Assembly: GCF_013364235.1 (NCBI RefSeq)
Contig: NZ_CP054919.1
Location: 287,276 to 351,275 of the forward strand
DNA length: 64,000 nt
Origin: Kitasatospora sp. NA04385
Lineage (GTDB): Bacteria; Actinomycetota; Actinomycetes; Streptomycetales; Streptomycetaceae
Direction: 5' to 3'
The first letter of the stretch is position 1, and the number at the start of each line of letters is the position of its first letter. Positions 17,762-27,287 of the stretch are shown one piece after another. The notes beneath the pieces were generated by a model, which saw only the letters and a list, made by a program, of their open reading frames with translations, ran no database searches and was not told where the DNA came from. A program made the position numbers and the translations under genes.

Positions 17762-18335
17762 CTACTCGCTCTGCAGGAGTCGGGCCGGCTGACCGTCGAC
17801 GTCGGCCTTGCCGGTGTCGACCGCGGTCTCGATCCAGCCGAGGGTGGCCCGGCAGGCGGCGATCCGCGTGGATGACTGCCTGCTCGTCCGCACTCAGCTG
17901 CCGGTCACGCAGGCCCGGGACGACCCGTCCGGCCGCCGCGACGAACGCGTGGCAGGCCGTGACCAGGTCCAGGAACTCCGCCGACCGGTCGATGCGGCAG
18001 ATCGCCGGCGCGACGGAACTGGTCTGCTCGAAGTGCTCGCGGGCCTGCCAGCCGCGCTCGACCCGGGCATGGTTGACCTGGCGGCGGGCGGTACCGTCCG
18101 ACATCGCACGGAACGCGACGTCCGGGCGCCGCAGCAAGCCGGTCGTCACCTCAACGGCGACCCGGTCGTCCCGGGTCAACTCCTCGACCACCGTCCGAAC
18201 CTTGTCCGCCGCAGCGACCCGAGCGACCACTGCCGGGCGCCGCAGGAACTCCGGGGCGACCGCCACGGCAACCTGGTCGTCACGGGTCAGCTCGGCCGCC
18301 ACCCTCTTCCGCAGCCGACGACGCACCCGCCACCG
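17762..18335 (-). pseudogene. DUF6192-family protein remnant
   Basis: The minus strand encodes repeats of the DUF6192 pattern (AELTRDDQVAVAVAPEFLRRP, then EELTRDDRVAVEVTTGLLRRP) and its conserved core (ICRIDRSAEFLDLVTACHAFV, GRVVPGLRDRQLSADEQAVIH). The true C-terminus (ATLGWIETAVDTGKADVDGQ...LLQSE) is in a different frame, ending with TAG 17762-17764. The N-terminal half of the family is missing. It pairs with the RacP remnant directly downstream; both are broken. Confidence 0.65.
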
Positions 18336-18601
18336 CCTGGAACGACGCCTCGATGAGCAGAACTCCGCATGGGCCCGCACGCCCGATCTCAACCGCTCGC
18401 GACACGCCCCGCACTTCCGCTCGCCGACCCGCCCAGCTTCCTCGGACACGACGTCAGCGTTGCGAGTCCACCACCACGTCAACCGCCCCTCCGCCGCCCG
18501 AACCGACGACAGTAGGCTCACCGACAACAGCCGGTCACCGCATCAACTTCGGCACACAGTCACCTGTACGAGGTGGTGCACGTTGACTCGTACGCCAACA
18601 C

Positions 18602-18681
18602 CTGCCCCCGCGAGCGGGGATGGTCCCATCTCCTGGAAGTGGACGATGCGCACCACCCCCTGCTCCCCGCGCCCGCGGGGC
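18602..18681 (+). CRISPR. Two-repeat CRISPR remnant
   Basis: A repeat-like stretch ending GGGGATGGTCCC (18602-18627), a 32-bp spacer (18628-18659), then CTGCTCCCCGCGCCCGCGGGG (18660-18680) whose last third has diverged. The 32-bp spacing is that of the main arrays. Confidence 0.75.
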
Positions 18682-18724
18682 CGACCTTCCGGCGCTGATC
18701 AGAAGAGGAAGCGGAGTTCGGCGT

Positions 18725-19336
18725 TCACGGGATGTCCCATGCGGGGGTGTTCATGAAGATCCCGGAGTAGGGGATCTCCGCGGTTCTCAGCGGTCGGCTG
18801 AACCACGACCGTTCGACGGTCACGCCCATCACCCGCTCGGCCAGGAGGAACAGCTTCGGCCCCCAGAACTCGGTGGGGTCCTCGACATCGATCAAGCCGG
18901 TGCACCAGACGGGATTCCAACGGGCGTCGCCTTCCCTCAGCGGCGTGACAGGTCCGTAGGGTTCCTCGTGGACGACAAGGTCGCCGTCGACCGCGTAGTG
19001 CGCGGAGTCGTCGCCATTGATGTCGAGCAGGAACCCGAAACACCTGCCCCCGCGAGACAGGTCACGCAGAACACCGGGCACCGCTCCGGTCGAGCCGACG
19101 ACCTCCAGAGCGAAGACCACCCCGCCCACGGTGCCGACCCCCACATGACCACGGTGGTCTTGATGGCTCGGTTGAAGATCGTAGATCTCGTCAGTCACCA
19201 GAAGGCGCGTGTTCCCGGGGTCGCCTCCGAACCGCCGGATCACCTCGTCTTCGGCAACACCCTCGACGAGTGTGAAGACCGAGTAGAACCCTTCCTCTTC
19301 GTCGATCCAGTCGAACCGGTCGTCCTGAATGTCCAT
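18725..19336 (-). CDS. DUF6461-like hypothetical protein
   Basis: 203 aa. It begins MDIQDDRFDWIDEEEGFYSVFTLVEGVAEDEVIRRFGGDP, which resembles the DUF6461 opening (catalytic-looking LTLVRG...DEALRRLGG). A middle segment (FALEVVGSTGAVPGVLRDLSRGGRCFGFLLDINGDDSAHYAVDGDLV) fits too. The function of the family is unknown. It is a single gene with no signal peptide, close to a CRISPR remnant downstream. Confidence 0.6.
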   Translation of the reverse strand: MDIQDDRFDWIDEEEGFYSVFTLVEGVAEDEVIRRFGGDPGNTRLLVTDEIYDLQPSHQDHRGHVGVGTVGGVVFALEVVGSTGAVPGVLRDLSRGGRCFGFLLDINGDDSAHYAVDGDLVVHEEPYGPVTPLREGDARWNPVWCTGLIDVEDPTEFWGPKLFLLAERVMGVTVERSWFSRPLRTAEIPYSGIFMNTPAWDIP

Positions 19337-19485
19337 CGCGCATGCATACCAGGCGTTTCCGACATCGAGGCGGGCCCCGGCCGAGGCTTGTCAGGGAGGC
19401 TGTCCGGGCCCGCAGCCACAAGCTATCGGCACCCTGGCCCAGCCTCCTGCGGGCATTCCGCCCAGGTTCGGCAGGTGACTCGATC

Positions 19486-19614
19486 AGTGGCTCCCAAACT
19501 CGCCGAAGCGGTTCCCGAACTCACCGGAGAACGCTCGCCACGAACGAGTACACCGTCGCCACGAACGGTCCAGATCCGGCTCCCGTTCACACCGAAGCCA
19601 TGGCTCTCATATGA
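19486..19614. repeat. Dispersed repeat, probable ISL3-element end
   Basis: This stretch, starting ATCAGTGGCTCCC, is similar (roughly four of five bases by eye, with gaps) to 29571-29689. It lies upstream of an ISL3 transposase remnant on the same strand, so it is probably the non-coding end of that element. The rest of 19337-19733 holds no gene that I can support. Confidence 0.55.
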
Positions 19615-19733
19615 GGTTCTGGCTCAGCTTGTGTGATCGGTGACGGTCCGTTGAGGAACACCGGCTCTCGTCGGACTCGTAGATCGACTGAAAGTCGTCG
19701 GCCCGGCTTCCGGATGGCTGACAGTCGGCGGTC

Positions 19734-20440
19734 GTGACGCAATCGTGCTCCCTGTTCAGGGAGTTGCTGTTCCCGTCGGTGTCGGAGATGGCGGTCGTCC
19801 AGGGGGAGGCCGCCGGTTCCGTGGTGCAGGTGGAGGCGTGGTCGGCCGCCGGCGAGGCCGACTGTCCGGGGTGCGGGGTCCGGTCGAGTCGTGCGGCTCC
19901 TACCCGCGGTTCCTGGCCGATCTACCGAGCGCGGAACGGCGGGTGGTGCTCGCGCTCCGGGTGCGCTGGCTCTCCTGTCCGGTGTCCGGACCGGTCGTGC
20001 CTGCGGCGAACGTTCGTCGAGCAGATCGAAGGCCTGACGCGCCGTCACACACAGAGCGCCGAACGACTGCGCTCCTCGCTCGCCGCGACCGGGCCGGCGC
20101 CTATGCGGAGGCCGCCGACACCGCCGCCCCCCACCGCCCTCGACACGGCAGGTCGCCGGCTGGCTGCCCCCTCACCCCGCCGGGCTCACCCCCCGACGAG
20201 GAGGTCCAGCGCAAGACGCTCCTCGCTCGCTGCCCCGAACTCGACACCACCTCCGGCCTGGTCACCTCCTTCGCCATCAGCCTGAGCAGCGACTACGACG
20301 CCGTCCACGCGGAGCTGGCCACCCACTGGAACTCCGGCCCCGCCAAAGGAACCGTCAACCCGATCGAGATGTTCAACCGACAAATGTTCGGACGCGCCAG
20401 CTTCGCGCTTCTTCGCAAGAGGGTGCTCATGGCTCCGTGA
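19734..20440 (+). pseudogene. ISL3-family transposase remnant
   Basis: The N-terminal zinc-finger part is readable across frames (LLFPSVSEMAVVQ, DCPGCGVRS, RRTFVEQIEGLTRRH). The C-terminal part follows in another frame: LATHWNSGPAKGTVNPIEMFNRQMFGRASFALLRKRVLMAP, written here in pieces, the normal end of ISL3 transposases (SGPVEGHVNRIKMLKRQMYGR). The whole catalytic middle is missing, so it is a deletion derivative with frameshifts. Confidence 0.8.
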
Positions 20441-20504
20441 TATCGCCGTCGGTAGGCAGTGCCATACTGCCTCCGACACAGATCAGCACTACCAGGAGTC
20501 GATG

Positions 20505-20908
20505 ATGGGAACGTGGGGAACCGGACCATTCGACAGTGATCTCGCCGGTGATTTCGTTGATCGACTCAGCGGGCTCCCAGCGCAAGAGCTCGCCGCAGTA
20601 CTGGGAGGCGCGCTCAGGCGGGTCGTCAGTGCCGGCGACCATGTCGATGGTGGAGACGGACAAGAAGCCGTGGCCGCTGCCGCACTGATTGCCGCCCAAC
20701 TTCCTGGCAGCGGGATCCTCATCGACCTGGAGGACGGGCCGGAGGAGCCGTTGCCTCCGGCCCGTCCTCGTTGCGCTCACCGGCACGCATTGCACTTCAG
20801 CGGATCCTCGGCGGTGGCTCCGAACTTGCACAAGGTTGGACGGACAGCAGCGATGCCAGCGAATGGCGCCGTGAAGTGCAGATGATCCTTGACGCGTTCA
20901 ACCGATGA
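20505..20908 (+). pseudogene. DUF4259-family protein, frameshifted
   Basis: Start ATG 20505 (AGGAG 6 bp upstream) gives MGTWGTGPFDSDLAGDFVD, the family signature. After LPGSGILIDLEDGPEEPL the frame is lost between about 20750 and 20780; the proper ending (IALQRILGGGSELAQGW, then EWRREVQMILDAFNR) is in frame 2 to TGA 20906-20908. Intact length would be about 134 aa. The family is of unknown function. A single-base indel in this GC-rich run would account for it. Confidence 0.75.
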
Positions 20909-21517
20909 CGGTCACTCATCGTCATTTGCGCCACGGAAGTTGAGCCAGAACCGTTTTTTGGCCCGGGGTAACGGGGTGAGTTGGCCCCACCCGGCGGTCG
21001 AAGCGGCAAGTGCGCAGAGGACGACAGTCGTCACCGGTTGCAGGGTCGGTCGGACCGCGGAGCTACTCTCCGGCCGATCGGCGGCAGTGAGCGGCGCCGA
21101 CTTCCGGCGCGGGACCGTCCTGCGGGGCAAGAAACCGGATGAAGACCGCTGGCGATCTCTTGCCCCAGCTCGAGGCTCCTGTCCGGCAGGACGAAGGGCA
21201 TCTGATCGAGGCGGCCCCCACGGTTCCCCACGTGGTGTTGCTCCCCGAGGCGGTGCTCTGGTCTGGGGGAACACGATCGAAGGCGACCGGCTCTTCCTCG
21301 CCCCCCTCGGGGAGGGACCTGGACTGTCTCCGCGCTCCGCCGCAGCTGGGCGGACCGGCACACCACCGACCTCGGCTTCAGCGACTGGTTCCGGGCACGG
21401 GGGTCTGCTCCAGAGGGACAAGACGGTCGCGGCCTTCTCTCCGTGATGGTGCTCTCTGAATCTGGCGCTGGCCGGAATTCTGTGAAGACCCCTGGGCCCA
21501 TGTGATCTACTCGCGGC
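20909..21517. other. Degenerate stretch, no intact gene
   Basis: About 610 bp. Fragments in shifting plus-strand frames (GNTIEGDRLFLAP, then TVSALRRSWADRHTTDLGFSDWF around 21260-21420) look like a decayed SMI1/KNR4-type immunity-like protein, but this is weak. Long minus-strand open frames here have no supporting features. Confidence 0.35.
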
Positions 21518-21958
21518 GTGGGCAGCTCGAACATGGACTACCGCGGCTCTGGGTTCTGGGTCCATGACTACCAGGCCGAAGTGTGGCTGTACCTCTTGGC
21601 ACAGGAGGCCAAGGCGGTCGCTGACGCTCCGGCATGGCTGGCCCACGCCCGTGACGACTGGGAGGCGCAGGCCACGGCCGGCTTCATGGGATGCGTCTCG
21701 TCGTGCTTGGACGAGCGCCTTGGAACGGACCCCGATCGCGTCGCGCTCGCGCTTCGTCTCTCGGAGCGTGCCGTCCAACGACTGCTCGCATGGGCTCCGG
21801 CCATCCCGAAGGATCTCGCGAACTCCTTCGGCACGGGCGGCAATCACGAGGCGTTCGACGTGGACCTGCCCACCAACCCGTTGCTGGCCTGTGGTCGTGC
21901 CTTCATCAGCCTTCTTCGCGGTGAAGTCCCGCCCGGATACGACCGGTGGGCGTGCTGA
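21518..21958 (+). CDS. Hypothetical protein, 146 aa
   Basis: GTG 21518, or ATG 21533 (MDYRGSGFWVHDYQAEVWLYLL). An acidic, Trp-rich helical protein with FMGCVSSCLDERLG and AIPKDLANSFGTGG motifs; no signal peptide. Similar small proteins occur in accessory regions of streptomycetes near SMI1/DUF4265-type genes, which would fit a polymorphic-toxin immunity role, but that is inference. It appears intact. Confidence 0.65.
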   Translation: MGSSNMDYRGSGFWVHDYQAEVWLYLLAQEAKAVADAPAWLAHARDDWEAQATAGFMGCVSSCLDERLGTDPDRVALALRLSERAVQRLLAWAPAIPKDLANSFGTGGNHEAFDVDLPTNPLLACGRAFISLLRGEVPPGYDRWAC

Positions 21959-22151
21959 TCCTGCCCGGGTGCAGGATCACGCCTACTTGAGGATGCGTCT
22001 GCCTTTCGTGGAACTCCAGCCAGAACCCTGCATCTCCCCACCCTGCGCTCAGTACTTGGGACAGACCTGCTCTCTCGGGTTCCCCACCTCCCACCTTTCG
22101 GATCATGGATGGCCGGGGGCACTGGCGGAGGCTTGTGGGACGATCACCCGC

Positions 22152-22622
22152 ATGACGTCCGAACCTCAGCTCCCAGCCGGCGCCCGTACTCACATACGAC
22201 TTCTGGCGGGTCACGCCGGGTCCGGGCGTCCCGTGTTCGAAGTGCTGCCGGCTCGGTCGGTGCGGTCGGACGTGTTCGAGCTGGCGGGAAGCCCGGGCAT
22301 GGTGCTTGGTTGTGCGGCCGGCGACATGCTGCGGGTTGCCGATGATGGTCAGTTCGAGGTTGTTGAACAGGGTGATAACTGGTGCATCCAGACAGCTGGT
22401 CTTGGGCATTTCAGCCCCGAGTCATTTGCGGCGCTCAGAGAATCAACCGTACTTCTCTCGGGCATGGCTGAGGCACCGGCAGACCTGCGCTTCATCGTCG
22501 TCACTGTCAGCCGGAGGATCGGGCTGCCCGCGATCGAGCGGGTGATGGATACGTGGGCCGCGGGCATCGATGGGGTTGAGTGGTGGTTCGGCAACGGAGA
22601 TCACTCAGCCTCCGCTGACTGA
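22152..22622 (+). CDS. DUF4265 domain-containing protein
   Basis: 156 aa from ATG 22152. It contains VFEVLPARSVRSDVFELAGSPGMVLGCAAGD and LRVADDGQFEVVEQGDNWC, the conserved first half of DUF4265, and ADLRFIVVTVSRRIGLPAIERVMD further on. DUF4265 proteins are small and of unknown function. It is apparently intact and monocistronic. The longer open frame upstream of 22152 is a shadow of the preceding gene. Confidence 0.75.
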   Translation: MTSEPQLPAGARTHIRLLAGHAGSGRPVFEVLPARSVRSDVFELAGSPGMVLGCAAGDMLRVADDGQFEVVEQGDNWCIQTAGLGHFSPESFAALRESTVLLSGMAEAPADLRFIVVTVSRRIGLPAIERVMDTWAAGIDGVEWWFGNGDHSASAD

Positions 22623-22779
22623 GCGGTCAGCGGCCGGACAGCCACAGCCTTCTTCCTCCCTTTCGCTCTGGCGTTGGCCAAACCCGCTCACTGGGCGTTT
22701 CACCCGTAGTCGGGATGGTTAATCCCAATTTTCGGGGAGCCCAGGCGGCGGGTATTCGGTGGCGCTTGGGGCCCTGGTA

Positions 22780-23888
22780 TTGACCCGAAACGCTAAATTT
22801 CCGGCACCTCGGTGATGTAGCGGACGTGCGGGCCTTGGAAGTAGCCGCGGACGATGTGCGGCTGCTTCTGTCGGCGGCGGAAGAAGCGTCGAACCTCGTC
22901 GGCGAGCTGGTCGGCGTTGCGGGCCCGGGAGGCCGGCAGTAGGGTCCGCTTCAGGTCGGCGTTGACCAGTTCGTCCGGGTTGGTCTCGGGCGCGTAGGCA
23001 GGCAGCAGGTGCAGGGTGATGCGTCAGGGGTGGCCGGCGAGCCAGGCCCTGAGCTTCTTGCTGCGGTGGACGGAGTGCCGGTCGACGACGAGGCGGACCA
23101 GGCGGTCGAACTGCCTGCTCAGGCGGTCGAGGAAGTCGCAGAACACCTCGGCCGTGAACGATCCCCGGTAGACCGTGAACCACATCCGGCCTCACGGACT
23201 GATCGCCGACATCGCGTTGACCGAGAAGCATTGCCCGTGCGCCGCATGGCCGGCGTCTCGCCGCGCGGGGCCCAGGTCCGGCCCGACACCTGATCGGAGC
23301 GGACACCGGTCTGGTCAGCGAACAGTGCTTCGACACCTTCCTCCTGGGCCTTCGCGCGGATCGTGGGCCAGGTCTCCTCGCGCCAGGCGCGGACCGCCTG
23401 CGGGTCCTGCTCGATCGCGCGCTTGTCCGGGCGCTGGAACGACAGGCCCCAGCGCTTGAGGTACTTGCCCACGCCCCGCTCGGTCAGCCGCACCCGGTAG
23501 AGCAGGGCGATGAGGTCGCAGACGATCGGGCAGGTCCACAACTGCCCGCCCAGGCCCAGGCCTTCGGAATGGTGGTCGATCAGGGCCTGCCGGACGCACT
23601 GCCGACAGTCGGGATCGAGCAGCTGGTGCTCGCCCACCCGCCGGCCGCGGGCCCTGGACACCAGAGCCTCCCGGCCGCCGACCTGCCAGGCGGCCCACCA
23701 ACTGTCCACCGACTCCACGGTCACGCCCAAGAGTTCGGCCACCTCGTGCCGCTCACGGCCCGCCCGAAGCGCCGCAACCGCCCGCATCCGCAGAGCTTCC
23801 TGAGGCTTCGGCGACAGCCACCGAGCGTCCCCCACCAGATCCGTCACGCCCGGATCAACGAGCGCCGAACCTTACCGTTTCGGGTTAA
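22780..23888. mobile_element. IS630-family insertion sequence with terminal repeats
   Basis: The ends are 17-bp inverted repeats, TTGACCCGAAACGCTAA at 22780-22796 and its near-complement at 23872-23888 (two mismatches), flanked on both sides by TA (22778-22779 and 23889-23890). TA duplication is the IS630 target rule. Length is 1109 bp. The right TA supplies the first base of the ATG of the gene at 23890. Confidence 0.92.
22793..23847 (-). pseudogene. IS630 transposase, frameshift and stop
   Basis: Start at 23847 (TDLVGDARWLSPKPQEALRMRAV). The HTH (EVAELLGVTVESVDSWWAAW) and first Asp region (VEALFADQTGVRSDQ) are intact. At about 23230 the frame breaks; the continuation (NAMSAISPRGRMWFTVYRG, LVRLVVDRHSVHRSKKL, LHLLPAYAPETNPDELVNADLK with the last catalytic residues) lies in another frame and contains a TGA near 23028. 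It ends inside the left terminal repeat (22793-22795). The element is probably no longer autonomous. Confidence 0.88.
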
Positions 23889-23889
23889 T

Positions 23890-24477
23890 ATGTCGGATCT
23901 TGAACGTGCCGCGGCGAAACATGCGCGACTGCAGGCGGATCGTGCTCGCGTGGAAGCGTCAGAGCGGGACAAAGCGCGGGAGGAGGCGGCCCGTAACGCG
24001 CAGCGAGTGCGCGGCGCGGTCCGCGAGTTCCTCGACCTCGCCACCCGCCGCCGCGTGCCTCTCTTCCAGTTCTACTGGCACACCTGGCATGGAAAGGCGT
24101 TGTTGTCCCGCTATACGCGGACGGGGTTGCAGTGCGTGGTCGCGTTTCCTTGGAACGAACACAATCGTGAGTTCGCCTCTTTCAGGGGCGGCTGGGCGAT
24201 CGCTACCGACGGCTCGTTCTTCGATCCGGTGAGCGTGGCGGGGGTTTGGGAGTCCGCGCAGGAACGAGGGATCCGTGACCAGCGGGCGGCGTACGCGGAA
24301 CCGGAGACCGAGGGCTATGCCTATGGGCAGCTGAAAGGCGTCCATGGCGCGAATTCCGCCGACTCCTACATGAGGCGCCTCATCGGCGCGGCGTCCGCCT
24401 TGATGGCGCCCGTGGAACTGGGCAGCGGAATGAGGACAGGCATCCAGCCCGACGGATGGATCGGCTACTGCGAGTGA
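23890..24477 (+). CDS. Hypothetical protein whose start codon abuts IS630
   Basis: 195 aa from ATG 23890, MSDLERAAAKHARLQADRARVEASERDKAREEA (in part): a charged helical, coiled-coil-like N-terminus (1-45) followed by a globular domain (LFQFYWHTWHGKALLSRY, GGWAIATDGSFFDPVS, LIGAASALMAPVELGSG). I do not recognise the family. The IS630 target TA overlaps the start codon, so the original promoter and ribosome-binding site have been displaced by IS sequence. It may be silent or driven from the IS. Confidence 0.6.
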   Translation: MSDLERAAAKHARLQADRARVEASERDKAREEAARNAQRVRGAVREFLDLATRRRVPLFQFYWHTWHGKALLSRYTRTGLQCVVAFPWNEHNREFASFRGGWAIATDGSFFDPVSVAGVWESAQERGIRDQRAAYAEPETEGYAYGQLKGVHGANSADSYMRRLIGAASALMAPVELGSGMRTGIQPDGWIGYCE

Positions 24478-24534
24478 GATTCGGTCAGGAACGCAGAGGG
24501 GCCGGGGAACAGCGGTAACTACGGAGAGCTGCCG

Positions 24535-24999
24535 GTGCTACTGCCCGGCACGCTCTACTTCGCCCTGGAATTGACGGTGTGGACCGGCGAGATGGGCTTC
24601 TACGACCCGGTGGTCGACGGCGAGATGCCCTCCCCGGCCTACCTCGTCACCATCGGGCAGTTCGCCGACATCGCCGCCCGGGAGATGCACCGCGAAACCG
24701 GCACCGACCTCGACCTCACCTGTGCCCTCGGCCCCGGCCGCTACGAGACCCTGGTGTGCCCCGACGCGATCGACAACATCCCGGTGCTCACCTTCACCGT
24801 GCCCTGGACACTCACCGACGCCGAGCTCAACGCACCCAGCGCGGCCTACCTCGCCAACTTCGCCACCAACCTGGCCGAGGCCCACGGCTGAAGCCCGGAA
24901 CGCTACGCCGACTACCTCGCCGCCCGGCCCGGCGCCGCCGCCCGCTGGAGTCCCGCCGCGGTGCTGGACGCTCTGCGCCCCGCGCTGGCCGATTGGTGA
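24535..24999 (+). pseudogene. Hypothetical protein with an internal stop
   Basis: GTG 24535 follows GGAGAG. The first part (118 aa: LYFALELTVWTGEMGFYDP, PAYLVTIGQFADIAAREM, LTFTVPWTLTD) ends at TGA 24889-24891, but the same frame continues with equally coding-like sequence (SPERYADYLAARPGAAARW, VLDALRPALADW) to a second TGA at 24997. This suggests a nonsense mutation in a roughly 154-codon gene. The family is unknown. Confidence 0.6.
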
Positions 25000-25232
25000 G
25001 CGGCGCGGCGGGATTGACGCGCTGGCGGTGCAGTGCCCCTATGCCGGGCCGCGCCCAGGACGATGTGCGGCGACCGCGGCCAGGTCCATCCGATCCAGGC
25101 CGGAGCGACCTGCGCCGCAGCAGATCACCGCCCCAAAGGCCAGGTTTCAAGGCTACCGTGCCGTCAAGGCCGGAGCGCCGCCGTAACGCCACTGTCGGCC
25201 CAGCACAGGAGGTCCGCCAAGCATGTGAGCAA

Positions 25233-25322
25233 CTGCTCCCCGCGCGAGCGGGGGTCTGCCGGTCCGCTGGAGGCCGTAGCAGGGGTGGTGGCCGTCGTCC
25301 CCGCGCGAGCGAGGGTCAGCCG
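25233..25322 (+). CRISPR. Two-repeat CRISPR remnant (hybrid repeat)
   Basis: Repeats 25233-25261 and 25294-25322 with a 32-bp spacer. The first begins CTGCTCCCC (family B) and ends GGGGGTCTGCCG (family A); the second is nearly pure family A (GTCGTCCCCGCGCGAGC...TCAGCCG). No leader is visible. Confidence 0.85.
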
Positions 25323-25476
25323 CGCTCTGGCCGCCCGCATGGCACCTATCAGATAGTAGCGCGCGCAAGGCTGGCGGCTCCGCCGCGTCCGGTGCCTTCG
25401 GCGAGGAAGCTCGCGGGGCGACTCTCAGTCCCCCGGCAAGACGCGGCCCCCGCTGACCGCTGCTCAGCGGGCGCTG

Positions 25477-26039
25477 GTGCGCCAGGCGTTGGGCCTGCTC
25501 CCGGACGGGCTGCGGGTTGCCTCGGAGGTGCTCCGGCCGCCAAGGAAGCTGCAGGACGCGGTCCTCAAGGCGCTGGCGGTCGGTGAGCCGTGGGAGCGTA
25601 CCTCGGAGCAGCTGGTGGAGTTCCGGGTGCTGCCGAGGTGGGACCGGTACTGGGCGGCCTTGCTGTTCGCCCGAGGTCTGGCGGGGCCGGTCGGGCCGCT
25701 GGTGGCGGCGCTGAAGCGGGACCAGCTGTGCAACGACCCGCGGTGCGACGAGCACGTTGAGGTCGACTCCGGCCACGGGTGCCGGGTGTGTGCGTCGCTG
25801 CGGCAGGACGCCCAGGCGCAGCGACGTATCAGGGTGCCCGCCTGGGAGGCCGGGGCGGAGCCCACGGCCGTTTCCCTACGCTGGCCGCCGGGGCGGCGGT
25901 GCTGCCCGAGCAGCGCGGTGACGACGGGGAGCGGATCCCGGCGCCGTCCTGGGCACGTGGGGTCGGCGACGGGGACGCCCCGAACGAGGAGTGCCGGCGG
26001 CAGCGGGAGGCGATGAGGCTGCGCCGGGCCGGGGCGTGA
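25477..26039 (+). CDS. Hypothetical protein, probably frameshifted
   Basis: From GTG 25477 the frame gives RQALGLLPDGLRVASEVLR, EPWERTSEQLVEFRVLPRW and DQLCNDPRCDEHVEVDSGH with a Cys cluster (CNDPRC...CRVC) suggesting a zinc-binding site. After about 25840 coding character moves to another frame (GAAVLPEQRGDDGERIPAPSW) that ends at TGA 26039; the original frame ends at 26016. I read it as one gene with an indel near 25840-25880. The family is not recognised. Confidence 0.45.
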
Positions 26040-26109
26040 AGCGGCGCCCCGGCGGTGGCCAGGCTGCTGCCGGGGCGCGGGTGCGGTGAGGTCTGGGTAC
26101 GCTCGGGCC

Positions 26110-26739
26110 ATGGCAGGAGATACTGGCATTTCGGATATTTCGGCCTGGTTTGCGGGATTGTTCGACCAGGTGCCACCCGAGCGGCGGCCGGAGCTGATGC
26201 AGCTGGCCGCGGGCACGGTGGCGGGGGTGCTCGCGGCTGAGTCCAAGCAATTCGGCGTGATGGCCGTTGAAGGGCCACCCGCGGAGGGGCCCGCCGAGTT
26301 CGACACCCGGGCCGAGGCGCTGATGCGCGACGTGGCTGTCCCCAGCGGTGCTGCCCTCGCTGGTGTCCACATCGAGGGGACGGCAACGTCCATGGGCACG
26401 GGGCCGTACGTGGAAACGGTGAAGGCGGAGGGCCGGAAGGTCGAGCCGTCGGCTCTGGCCACCGAGCCTCTGTTCCCGGAAGCGGCGGAGACCGCGGGTG
26501 CGGTCGGGGTGGTGGGGCTGAGCGTGGTGCTGCCGCCAGCGGTTGCCGAGAACCTGCTCGAGTGGGTGGGCCCGGAGCTCGCCGTCGAGTACGTGGCGGC
26601 CGTGGTCAACCAGCATGTGCAGCGGGAGCGGCTGGCCGAGCTGATCGAGCAGCTCGAGCAGGATGCTGGGCCGGTGCCTCCGGATGTCGTCGCCCAGGCC
26701 AACGCGGAGGTGGAGAAGCAGTGGCCCGTGGAAGAGTGA
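26110..26739 (+). CDS. Putative antitoxin partner of PIN protein
   Basis: 209 aa from ATG 26110 (MAGDTGISDISAWFAGLFDQVPPERRPELM, in part). It is acidic, with a helical N-terminal region, and ends QVERERLAELIEQLEQDAG-like helices (real text QRERLAELIEQLEQ) before VEKQWPVEE. No DNA-binding motif is obvious. It overlaps the PIN-domain gene by 19 bp, so coupling is strong, and its position first in a two-gene unit is that of an antitoxin or partner. The assignment rests on context, not on a recognised domain. Confidence 0.6.
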   Translation: MAGDTGISDISAWFAGLFDQVPPERRPELMQLAAGTVAGVLAAESKQFGVMAVEGPPAEGPAEFDTRAEALMRDVAVPSGAALAGVHIEGTATSMGTGPYVETVKAEGRKVEPSALATEPLFPEAAETAGAVGVVGLSVVLPPAVAENLLEWVGPELAVEYVAAVVNQHVQRERLAELIEQLEQDAGPVPPDVVAQANAEVEKQWPVEE

Positions 26740-27170
26740 TCCCTCAGCCGGCTGGGTTCGCGGTGCTGGACTGCCAGGGGCTGAACTGCATGGCCAATCC
26801 GGCCAAGAACGTGAAGGTGACGCAGGCGCTAAAGAAAGCGCTGGCGGAGAACTTCGAAGTGGTACTCGCGTCGGTGACATTGACGGAGGCGTTGCAGGGC
26901 GGTTCAGTGCGGTGCACAAACGTTCACCGGTACCTGAAGACGCTGGGGGCGGAGGCGGTCATCTCGGTTGACGCCGGGCTGGCCAAAGAAGCTGCGCAGG
27001 TGCTGGACAAGGCCCGGCCGAGGAAGGACTGCACCATCGACTCGTTGGTCGTGGCGGTGGCGGCCAAGCGGCAAGGCCGGGTCGCGATCGTCACCAGCGA
27101 CCCGCGTGACATCGCGCGGCTGATGGGCGCCACGTCCTTGGCGGGCCGGAGCAGTGTTGTGCAGGTGTGA
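26721..27170 (+). CDS. PIN-domain protein, probable ribonuclease toxin
   Basis: 149 aa from GTG 26721 (GGAG six bases upstream); GTG 26736 with a GTGA overlap is the alternative. It reads FAVLDCQGLNCMAN (first acidic residue of a PIN active site), VVLASVTLTEALQGG, DAGLAKEAAQVLDKA, KDCTIDSLVVAVAAK (further acidic residues) and VTSDPRDIARLMG (the C-terminal SDPxD motif). PIN proteins cut RNA with Mg2+; VapC-type toxins are typical. Length and order fit a VapBC-like module. Confidence 0.82.
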   Translation: MARGRVIPQPAGFAVLDCQGLNCMANPAKNVKVTQALKKALAENFEVVLASVTLTEALQGGSVRCTNVHRYLKTLGAEAVISVDAGLAKEAAQVLDKARPRKDCTIDSLVVAVAAKRQGRVAIVTSDPRDIARLMGATSLAGRSSVVQV

Positions 27171-27287
27171 GTTCGCCTCGCCCTTACGCCCGTGTCGACG
27201 GCAGGGCCGGGGATATGGCGCTGCCTGGGCCGGTGGCTGGCAAGGGCGGTGCAGCTCTACGCTGTCCGGTCTCAAGGGAGGGGCCGC

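Noticed and set aside
20912-21847. 311-codon minus-strand frame
   Set aside because: Runs through a decayed zone and the opposite strand of the 21518 gene; no ribosome-binding site or domain.
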